From the NCBI RefSeq assembly GCF_041381155.1, contig NC_091139.1, forward strand, positions 5,022,383 through 5,086,382: DNA of 64,000 bases, written 5' to 3'. The notes under the pieces are model-generated. The model saw only the letters and a list, made by a program, of their open reading frames with translations, was not told the DNA's origin and made no database searches. The number at the start of each line of letters is the position of its first letter. The stretch's first letter is position 1. Source of the stretch: Argopecten irradians (Eukaryota; Mollusca; Bivalvia; Pectinida; Pectinidae). The translations under genes and the position numbers were made by a program. This document shows positions 24,601 through 36,600 of the stretch, piece by piece.

Positions 24601-27600
24601 CTGTTAATAGGACGTTGAACTAATCACATCAAACCAGAAGAAACAACCTGACTGAGCATACTCGGAACTGATGGAAGGAAGGAGATATGATTTAAATAGA
24701 CCAGGACAGAGTAAAGTAAAAATGCTGTAGTGATCACCTCTGTATAAAGGCCACTTGCTTCATAAGACCACTTTTTTGGGGTCCAGAATGTCCACAAAGA
24801 TCACTCAGCTTCAAAAGACTATTTTTCCTCAGTCCCTCGAGTGGTCATTATAGATAGGTTTGACTGCACATCCAAGTGGTCTTTATAGAAAGGTTTGACT
24901 GCACATCCAAGTGGTCTTTATAGAAAGGTTTGACTGCACACCAAAGTGGTCTTTATAGAAAGGTTTGACTGCACATCCAAGTGGTCTTTATAGAAAGGTT
25001 TGACTGCCCATCCAAGTGGTCTTTATAGAAAGGTTTGACTGCACATCCAAGTGGTCTTTATAGAAAGGTTTGACTGCACATCCAATCAGATTTCTTAGGA
25101 TGGCTTAAAATCACAACATTAATTTGAAAATCCTGTTTGAATGTTTTAAATGCTTTTTATTGAGTGAGATTAATGTGCAAAAACCCAAAACTTAACAGAC
25201 GTAGCTTTGTACATCGTCGAACAAGCGTTCATTTTGACCCAATATTAGATTGATCTGGCTGAGACTATGTTACGGTTACAACTGATTGACTAAGTTTCAT
25301 TTGTGTATTTTGCTATCAGCCGTTGTTTGAAAGGTCTGCCATACTTTATGACCGACGGGACCGTTATGTCAATATCCATCAAATCAGCTGGATGGAACTA
25401 ACATCGACAGTCTGTCAAGTTTGAATAGACATTAATTGGACCACAGGTGCGTGATCGTACATTGATTTGGATTCATGATGACCTTTCACCTTTCGATGTA
25501 ACACATTAAATGACAATAGAGAGTTCTAACGACTTTATGAGCTGTCCGACTGATTAATCTACTATTTTATCAGTACACTGTGAAGATTTCTGTCATAAAA
25601 ATAAATTATGCATAAAATTGTAAATTTATTATTGCTATCACTTATTTCACCTAAGGCTTTTTCTCACTTATTTGGGAAGGAACCTCTAACCTCATTTAAG
25701 ACGACTATCGGTAAATTGGGAATAAATTTCAAGGATTTTTGGAATTTGGCTACAATTTTGATTCCATTGGGCTCATCTACTGTGCTGCCCTTAAGAGCTC
25801 CTGAAAAAAAACGCTGTATCAATTTCAGTAACTACGTCCTGAAGGGATGGAGATCAAGGTTGATACTAAATCTTGAGCCATCTGGTAGATTTAAAAATTT
25901 AAAAATATTTCCATCAATATGCAAGTTTGCACAAAATTTAACTATATTTTAAATCAATATCACGGTGAATAGTACATTGATATTACATTCATTAACAAAA
26001 TTGACAATCAATTCAGGAAGCGTCAGTCGTTTCACGAAGTTGTTCCCCGGAGATCCTGCAGGCTGTTCAATGAGTAACGATAACAACACCATTTATTTTT
26101 CTAATGCACACGCAACTTTGAACCATCCGCTGTCAGTGAAGCCATTTAACGCATCCATTTCAGCTAACACTCGACCAATATCTTTCCCCATTTCGCCTTC
26201 ATCGTTGTTCTTTTTACAGAAACACATGACACGATTTATGACATATAAAGCAAGTCAATGCCAGAAGATAATAAAACAAATATTCGCTAATGATATCCTT
26301 TGATACAACTCTTTTTTATGTAACGATTTATGATGTTACGTCTCTCTTTATTTGTGTTTTTAAGCCAATGTTCGGAGAGAGTAGAGTTTCAAATCCACAC
26401 CAAACAGCCAATCACTGTGTTACAGAATGTTTAACCTTTTAGTTAGATTTTGCTTTGTATCAGTGTTATCAACTTTAAACCATTTGAATCCTATAATACC
26501 TACAGAAAATGGGACTAGATTTACATCATATTTGGTCTACTGGAAAAACAAGAGATCCCAGAGGGATTTTGACACCCACCAAAGAATGATCTACGTCTGA
26601 CAATGGAAAGAGGGATCTTTTTCCTGCTTTTCAAACTTTTTCAAACATAAGGGATCTTTTTCCTGCTTTTCAAACTTTTTCAAACATACAGCATATATAC
26701 AATTTGAGACAGATTGCCGCAGTACTTTCTGAGAAACAGCGCTAGTGGTAACAAACTTCAACCATGAAATTCAAGATAGAGGATCTTTTCTCTGCTTTCC
26801 AAACTTTTACTACATATTACTACATATGAATTTGAGAAAGATCCTTTGAATACTTTCTGAGATATATAACAGTAACAAACTTCAATTATCAAAATCCAAG
26901 ATGGTGGTCTGTAGGCCATCTTGTTGAATGATCAGTCCCAAAATGCAATATGCACAACTAGAGCCTTCAGGGAACCTACATATACAATTGGGACAATTTG
27001 CTTCTGTTCTTTCTGAGAAATAGCGATAACAATCTTTAACTATCAAAATCCAAGATGGCTGTCTGGCGGCCATTTTGTTGACCAATTGGTCCTAAAATGT
27101 AATATGCACAACTAGGGCCCTAGGGGAACCTATATATGAACCTTGAGAAAGATCCCTTCAGCACCTTCTGAGAAATAGCAGTAACAAGAAATGTCAAGGG
27201 ACGGAAGGACGAACAATGTACCATGGACGAAAAGCAATTTGAATAGCATCAGATGGTGGGCTAAAATGGTAGGCCAGATTGAAATAGACATTGGGTCTAT
27301 TCTCTAGATTGAAAACAAGCCCAGTAGCTTTTCAATTGTGAGATTCAGAGTCTTATGAGCATGCCATACTGTAAATTCTATATTTCTCAAAAACAAAATC
27401 AAATTCAAATATGCATGATTCTTTTGACGTGGTAAACCATTTTTATATCTACATACAAACTGTAAATCTGAAGTATCATTTGGGAAATTTAGCTCTACAC
27501 ATCAGTAAAAATATGGCCATACTCAATTGGGAATGGAGCCCTATATTAGCCCCAAAATGAACCATGGAATAGGCCCTGAGATAGTACCTGTCTGGATTGT

Positions 27601-30600
27601 ATTGGCAGGAGTAGAACCGAGCAGATTCCCAGGCTGAATATCAGTCTCCTGGGGAAGGAACGCATTATTGCCATGATACGGTGATTGAATACATAGACAG
27701 CTACATCTATTTATTTTATAGCCACACAACTTCATTAATTACACAGTAGGACCATTAATCTTTAACTTCTGTCAATAAAATCCAAACCTTAGGCCTTTAT
27801 GAATGATGACATGGCACTTCTTGTTAGCTAGATTATATATGGGGAATAAGAATGCGTTTGTTTCTCTATTTACAACAGACACATTGGATAACTAATAATC
27901 AATGATTTAATTCTTACAATACAGAAGATACAAGATATATATGATGCCTCAACTTAACGTCCATCCCTGAAACGCTAATGCAATGAAACGTTTGATTTGT
28001 ATGACAGATATTATAGATAACTCAGAAAATGGTTACCGAAATTTCCTGCGTATTACCCGCACGGGCTTATAGCCTGCGGGAAGCAAAATCATGCATTTTC
28101 TATGATTTTGTTAAATAAATTCCAGATACCGTGGCCCCCCCTTGCAGATTGCCTGCGGGTTATACGTCGATGTAAACCTTGGAAGTACACTACATATCTA
28201 GTGTGTACTAATAATAGTACGTAAGTTTATCTGTTATAGTGATTTCATTTAGAAATGGGTATATGTTTATTTAAAAACGTTTTGTTTGAAAATAGGTTTT
28301 TAATATAAGAAATATATAACCCATATGAAAATACTTTAGCATAGTAAGAGGGTTACTTGACCAATTTTACAACGTATAGTCAGCGTATTTTTCAAATTTG
28401 GTAATAGTTTCCCCAGATAGCCCGTATTGGCAGATAGCCCGCATTAAGCATCTGCTGATGTAAAAAATTGTAAAGCCCGCGGGCAATATGCAGGAAATTA
28501 CGGTACTCTACTGAAACACCAGGTCACCTGATATATATACACTGTGTGGTGTTCCCATGCAGTAAATATTTCAAAAGAATTATTGTTATGTTATATTTAT
28601 AAAATATTTGCTGTTTCATGCCTGTTGTCAAGAGTGTTTGTTATTTCAACAGGAAAACAAGATAGGAGAAAATGTAGAGACCTGACTGGGGCTCGAACCC
28701 GGGACCTCCGAACACTGGCTGGATGCTTTAATTACCAATTGAGCTACCTGGTCACCGATGATCGACCCAGCCCAGCCCTGCTACACTCTTCCCTCCTTTC
28801 ACAAAGTCTTCACGTTTGAATACACACACAATATTTATACCAGTGTAGCAAGTTTTAATTGTACATAGTGATACGGTCGCCTTCTAACTTCACACAAGGG
28901 TAGAGTGCCAGACCAGTAAGTCTGGGGTCGCAGGTTCGAGTCCGGCCAGCGGCACACTACTCTTGCCCTGCACTATTTTTATTATTTAGATGGACACCAA
29001 TTCTGTAACAGGAGACAAGTCAATGTAGTGGCCAGACCAGGGTTTGATCCATAAACTACATTATTATAGCTGGATGCTCTACTCACTGAGCAACTGGTCA
29101 CCACTGTTCGACCTGCCTCCAGTCCCACTATAAACATCACTCACCTTTCCCCCAGACTACTCTCTTCTCATCTATGTAGTATTCGTCATCTCGGACATTT
29201 CTCCGCTCCCCGGCCTTGTTGATCTTCCATTCCACGTGAGCTTTGCCACGCAACACCAAACGGATACCTGTTAAATAAGAACAACCAATCGATTACTGAT
29301 ATTTTAATTAACATGAATACATTTGATAAAAGAGGATCTGTCATTTGTTTCCCTTCATATTAGATTTATGATACAAGTTTAAAATTTTTGCATTTTTGTG
29401 TGAGTAATATGATGATTAGAAATATCTGTCAGACATATATTCCTTAGCCTTCATACTATACATCATAGCATGGCTTAAACACTATATACCCCCCACCCAA
29501 TTTCATAATGTGAGAGCATTAAAAAGTACAGACTGTTTTAAAAGGACAAGTTTCCATTCAAAATTAGAACTTGGTGTTCTGAAAAACAAATTGATGGATG
29601 GATCTTTAGACTGAAATGGACATCTTTAGCACCATAGGACTCTTGCATCCTTGAAGACGGGTTCTAATTGTGATTTTGTCTAGCCATATAGCACCATAGT
29701 TAGGTCCACCGAGGACAGCAATCCTCAGAATTACAAACAATCACGTTTCTTGTCTTGTATATCTTACATAAGCAATAATTTGCATTTTTATTGAAGACAA
29801 TTATGGACGTGCTAAACTTAAAACAAATGGTGTGTTTTCTGTCGTCATGATTACATGACCTTTCATGTCTCTCCCCAGTGGAGCTCTCCTGTCTAGGGAG
29901 GTGTGATTGCTCGGCCAGACTTCCTCCCCTGACAACACTTAACAGCACAGTCCCCACAGGAAAAGGACGTAATAGCTTTACTACATCATTTGAATGTAAA
30001 ACAATGCCTGATGGAAGTCTGTTGTCTCCAGGGACATATGTATCTAGTAAGTGTTTCTGACATTACACAATTAAGGAGTATATACCGAAGCAATATATAC
30101 ATGTTACAGTGACTGGTTTATATATCAGCTAAAAGCCCGTCCAATCATACGTCTAATTTGATCAAGTAAAATGAAACCTGTCTCCTATTGTCTTGTGATA
30201 GCCGACTCCTCGTTCAAAAAATGTATATATCCTATAAGGATGTTCATGTCTAGTAATAAGAAGTTTTGTGTAGTCTTGGAAACTTGGAATACACTTTTAG
30301 CTTTACTTTTGTAGGTATGTCTGATAATAAATAAGATATCATTCTTGACCTTGAATAAGGTGTTATTTATTGACCTTGACCTTGAATAAGAGATTATTTA
30401 TTTACCTTGACCTTGAATAAGATGGTTTTTGTTGACTTTGACCTTGAATCGGATGTTATTTATTGACCTTCAATTTGAACAAGATGTTATTTATTGACCT
30501 TGACCTTGAATAATATGTTATTTGTTGACCTTGACCATGAATAAGATGTTATTTATTGACCTTGACCTTGAATTAGATGTTATTTATTTACCTTGGCCTA

Positions 30601-33600
30601 GAATAAGATGTTATTTACTGACCTTTACCTTGAATCAGATGTAATATGTTAATTGCCACAATTATGGGTATGTTTGACCTAGAATCAGATGCTATTTGTT
30701 GACATTGACCTCGAACAAGATGTTATTTATTGACCTTTACTTTGAATTAGAAGAATTATGTTGCCACATTTGGGCATGTCTTGACCTTGACCTGGAATAT
30801 AAGACATTACATAATGACCTTGACATCAATAAGAAGTTCCTGGACCTTATATTAGACTAGACACCTTGCTTTTGTCTGAGTACACAAGTTTCAAAATAAA
30901 ACCTCAGAATCTCATTTTGAGGATTGTGAACCCCTCATCTATTAAAAGTGGTCAAGGAAAATAGGGTTATGTTAAATACATATGTAAAGGCATCAAAGTA
31001 TATATTGTTATTTCCTTCTAATCTATAACCTCAATATGACTCAATTTGACACACAATTCTTCCATTTACAATATTTCTCCCTCAAACAACACACCATTCC
31101 TTCCATTTACAATATTTCTCCCCCAAACAACACACCATTCCTTCCATTTACAATATTTCTCCCCCAAACAACACACCATTCCTTCCATTTACAATATTTC
31201 TCCCCCAAACAACACACCATTCCTTCCATTTACAATGTTTCTCCCCCAAACAACACACCATTCCTTCCATTTACAATGTTTCTCCCCCAAACAACACACC
31301 ATTCCTTCCATTCACAATGTTTCTCCCCCAAACAACACACCATTCCTTCCATTTACAATGTTTCTCCCCCAAACAAACACACCATTCCTTCCATTTACAA
31401 TGTTTCTCCCCCAAACAACACACCATTCCTTCCATTTACAATGTTTCTCCCCCAAACAACACACCATTCCTTCCATTTACAATGTTTCTCCCCCAAACAA
31501 CACACCATTCCTTCCATTTACAATGTTTCTCCCCCAAACAACACACCATTCCTTCCATTTACAATATTTCTCCCCCAAACAACACACCATTCCTTCCATT
31601 TACAATATTTCTCCCCCAAACAACACACCATTCCTTCCATTTACAATGTTTCTCCCCCAAACAACACACCATTCCTTCCATTTACAATGTTTCTCCCCCA
31701 AACAACACACCATTCCTTCCATTCACAATGTTTCTCCCCCAAACAACACACCATTCCTTCCATTCACAATGTTTCTCCCCCAAACAACACACCATTCCTT
31801 CCATTTACAATGTTTCTCCCCCAAACAACACACCATTCCTTCAATTTACAATGTTTCTCCCCAAAACAACACACCATTCCTTCCATTTACAATGTTTCTC
31901 TGCAAAACAACACACTATTCCTTCCATTTACAATATTTCTCCCTCAAACAACACACCATTCCTTCCATTTACAATGTTTCTCCCCCAAACAATACACCAT
32001 TCCTTCCATTTACAATGTTTCTCCCCCAAACAACACACCATTCCTTCCATTCACAATGTTTCTCCCCCAAACAACACACCATTCCTTCCATTTACAATGT
32101 TTCTCCCCCAAACAACACACCATTCCTTCCATTTACAATGTTTCTCCCCCAAACAACACACCATTCCTTCCATTTACAATGTTTCTCCCCCAAACAACAC
32201 ACCATTCCTTCCATTTACAATATTTCTTCCCCAAACAACACACCATTCCTTCCATTTACAATATTTCTTCCCCAAACAACACACCATTCCTTCCATTTAC
32301 AATATTTATCCCCCAAACAACACACTATTCCTTAGGTTCTAACTCTCAAGGTAGTTTTCCCATCTCCTGTACTTTTTATTGGGGTTTTTGATCAGATCAC
32401 TTTTGATACGAAAGAGTAATGAACTATATCCTGCCCATACTTTGACTGGAATAGTCGGCTTCTCACTCTGTTGATGAACTCTCGGCTATTCTGCTGAAGT
32501 AAAGTATTCCCACAAGTCAGAGCCTGCAAAGTAACCTTATACACTTTCCGCTATCACATTGTAATAGTATTCCATCGATGTCTATATACTGGTATACAAT
32601 TAAATGTGGACGTCTCCATGGAGCCATATACAGCGAGGTCAGCGAAGGCAAAAACCTTCCTTTAGAGGTGAAACATGAAAGCCATTCAAGACGCCATGAA
32701 TCGTCATGACAACATGACACCTCAAAAAAGATATACATCATGTGTTCTAACCTATTTGTACCATTGTAAAACATCAATGCTGAAAACTTCTGTGTTGATA
32801 CAGGGACTAAAAAGGGAAGTTTCTTAATGAATCATTAACGCAGGCACTTCAAGGCGTCTAATAACGCTACAGAGATGGCGGAGCCACTTTTGATCTTTAT
32901 AGACTGTGAAGGTAAAAATCATATTACTAGGAGAAAGAATGGTCTATTAGCACCTAAGTGTCTTCAGCATCACTATATTACCACCAGAACCCTTCAATTA
33001 ATTCATTTCTCATTGTACCGTAAATATCCAATAACAACTCTATAGTGTTTGATCAAATACGCCACCAGACAAGATATTGGAATCTTCATTCCTGTCATTG
33101 AATTTCTTCCTCCTTACACTTTCTAAGTCTACCTCTGTATCCATTTCATAATAATCAAATTTTTTTTCTTCATATTAAATCTGGCTTTCTGATAGGCCAA
33201 TAATTATTTTTGCAAAAAATCCCAGAATGGTGCAAACCCGAACCCATGAAGTCACAATAGAGACATTGACATTGCGTATTGATTCGGAGAAAGAATCCCT
33301 TGAAAATTCACTAGAATGGTACATTTAAACATATTTTATTTCATCAAATAGATTGAAAAACAAGGAGTCGCAAAGTATGGCATTATCCCCCACGCCCCGC
33401 AGTTGGTACAAAAATACATCAAGGTCAAGTAACAATTATTTAAGCATAACTTAGAAAGAATTTGAATATTGTAAAACTGAAAAAAAATAACCGCAGGTAA
33501 CAAAAAGAAACTGTAATTTGGTATTTTTCACCGAAATTCCATGGTAACAGGAAAAATCCAAAAATTGAATGTCCACAACAGCAAAAGGCACAACTAGGGC

Positions 33601-36600
33601 ACTTGTCTGATACCTGGGTAATATATACAGAAAGTTTCATGGAGCAGCATTGAACAGTTTTGGAGATAACGTCCAGAAACAAAAAGAAACAGTAATTTGA
33701 TATTTTTCCATGGTAATGGAAAATAATCACAAAATGGAAGGTCTGCAAAAGCAACTAAGACAGTTGTCTGATGTACATAGAAAGTATCTTGGAGCTGCGT
33801 TGAACAGTTTTTGAGATATAGCCTGGAAAAGAATTTAATATCCCATCCAAACATGTTTCGCAGGGGATATTAAATTGGGCTCCATCCGTCCATCCTTGAT
33901 TCTTTTCTGGGCTATAACTAAAAAACCGTGTGTAATTCTAAGGCTTGTCACATGTGTAATTCCGAGGCTTAAATTGTTACATGTGTAGTTCCATGGCTTG
34001 TTACATGTGTAATTCCGAGGCTTGTAACATGTGTACTTCCGAGGCTTGTCACATGTGTAAATCCAAGGCTTGTCACATGTGTAATTCTGAGGCTTGTTAT
34101 ATGTGTAATTCCCTGGCTTGTCACATGTGTAATTCCAAGGCTTGTCCCATGCGTAATTCTGAGGCTTGTTATATGTGTAATTCCATGGCTTGTCACATGA
34201 TGTGTAATTCCAAGGCTTGTCACATGTGTAATTGGAGGCTTGTCACATGTGTAATTTGAGGCTTGTCACATGAGTAATTCCGAGGCTTGTCACATGTGTA
34301 ATTCCGAGGCTTGTCACATGTGTAATTCCGAGGCTTGTCACATGTGTAATTCCAAGGCTTGTCACATGTGTAATTCTAAGGCTTGTCACATGTGTAATTC
34401 CAAGGCTTGTTATATGTGTAATTCCATGGCTTGTCACATGTGTAATTCCAAGGCTCGTCACATGTGTAATTCTAAGACTTGTCACATGTGTAATTCTAAG
34501 GCTTGTTACAGGTGTAATTCCGAGGCTTAAATTGTTACATGTGTAATTCCATGGCTGATTTCATGTGTAGTTCCAAGGCTCGTCACATGTGGAATTCGAG
34601 GCTAGTCGCATGTGTAAGTTCAAGGCTTGTCACATGTGTAATTGGAGGCTTGTCACATGTGTAATTTGAGGCTTGCATATGTGTAAATACGAGGCTTGTC
34701 ACATAAGTAATTCCGAGGCTTGTCACATGTGTAATTCCGAGGCTTGTCACATGTGTAATTCCAAGGCTGGTCACATGTGTAATTTGAGGCTTGGCATATG
34801 TGTAATTCCAAGGCTTGTCACATGTGTAATTCCAAGGCTTGCCACATGTGTAATTCCAAGGCTTGTCACCTGTGTAATTCCAAGGCTTGTCACGTGTAAT
34901 TCCAAGGCTTGTCATATGTGTAATTCCATGGCTTGTCACATGTGTAATTCCAAGGCTTGTCACATGTGTAATTCCAAGGCTTGTCACATGTGTAATTCCA
35001 AGGCTTGTCACGTGTAATTCTAAGGCTTGCCATATGTGTAATTCCAAGGCTTGTTATATGTGTAATTCGACACACAATGACATGTGTTCAGCTCTCTCTA
35101 TTCTTTACAGAGTATATTGATCACTATTCAGCGTGATACTGTCTAACTACAAACTTAAAACAAATCAACTGGCCATTAGCAAGAGAAGCGGATTGTCTTA
35201 AATCGAGATGAATTATTTCCTTTTTGACAAGAACGTCTATTTTTTATTGCTGAATCCATAAAAGTGCTGGCCCATACTTCATATAGTTATACATATACTT
35301 ATGTATGTGTAGAGTGAAAAAAAACACCTCTTATGATTGACATACTAGCAGTAGCATACAGCTAAAGAGACTTGCTCTTAGCATTACCCATTGGACCATG
35401 ATCCAATGAGCTTATTTGTGTACAAGGATGACCAATTTTATACTGAAGAAGGCTCATGAGTGAATTAACACTCAGAAGAGGCTCACTTGTGAATTGTAGC
35501 AGTGAACATTTACATTGATAATAGCTTATTTGTAAAATACAGCAGTGACTTTTTACACTGATAATAGCTTATTTGTAAAATACAGCAATGAACTTTTACA
35601 CTGAGAATAGCTTATTTGTGAAATATAGCAGTGAACTTTTACTCTGAGAATAGCTTATTTGTAAAATACAGCAATGAACTTTTACACTGAGAATAGCTTA
35701 TTTGTGAAATATAGCAGTGAAATTTTACACTGAGAATAGCTAGCTTATTTGTAAAATACAGCAGTGAACTTTTACACTGATAATAGCTTATTTGTGAAGT
35801 GTAGCAGTGAACTTTTACACTGATAATAGCTTATTTGTGAAGTGTAGCAGTGAACTTTTACACTGATAATAGCTTATTTGTGAAGTGTAGCAGTGAACTT
35901 TTACACTGATAATAGCTTATTTGTGAAGTGTAGCAGTGAACTTTTACACTGATAATAGCTTATTTGTGAAGTGTAGCAGTGAACTTTTACACTGATAATA
36001 GCTTATTTGTGAAGTGTAGCAGTGAACTTTTACACTGATAATAGCTTATTTGTGAAGTGTAGCAGTGAACTTTTACACTGATAATAGCTTATTTGTGAAG
36101 TGTAGCAGTGAACTTTTACACTGATAATAGCTTATTTGTGAAGTGTAGCAGTGAACTTATACACTGATAATAGCTTATTTGTGAAGTGTAGCAGTGAACT
36201 TTTACACTGATAATAGCTTATTTGTGAAGTGTAGCAGTGAACTTTTACACTGATAATAGCTTATTTGTGAAGTGTAGCAGTGAACTTTTACACTGATAAT
36301 AGCTTATTTGTGAAGTGTAGCAGTGAACTTTTACACTGATAATAGCTTATTTGTGAAGTGTAGCAGTGAACTTTTACACTGATAATAGCTTATTTGTGAA
36401 GTGTAGCAGTGAACTTTTACACTGATAATAGCTTATTTGTGAAGTGTAGCAGTGAACTTTTACACTGATAATAGCTTATTTGTGAAGTGTAGCAGTGAAC
36501 TTTTACACTGAGAATAGCTTATTTGTGAAGTGTAGCAGTGAACTTTTACACTGAGAATAGCTTATTTGTGAAGTGTAGCAGTGAACTTTTTACACTGAGA

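Noticed and set aside
24839-25085. CRISPR-like array
   Set aside because: Units are directly tandem without variable spacers, and the sequence is eukaryotic.
28640-29105. tRNA genes
   Set aside because: A and B boxes are present, but acceptor stems do not pair and non-tRNA bodies follow; SINEs fit better.
31036-32391. Open frames of 341-451 codons on the plus strand
   Set aside because: Produced by the 41-bp array in all three frames, antisense inside an arrestin intron.
33969-35120. Open frames up to 154 codons on both strands
   Set aside because: Translation of the 24-bp array; a period divisible by three keeps frames open.
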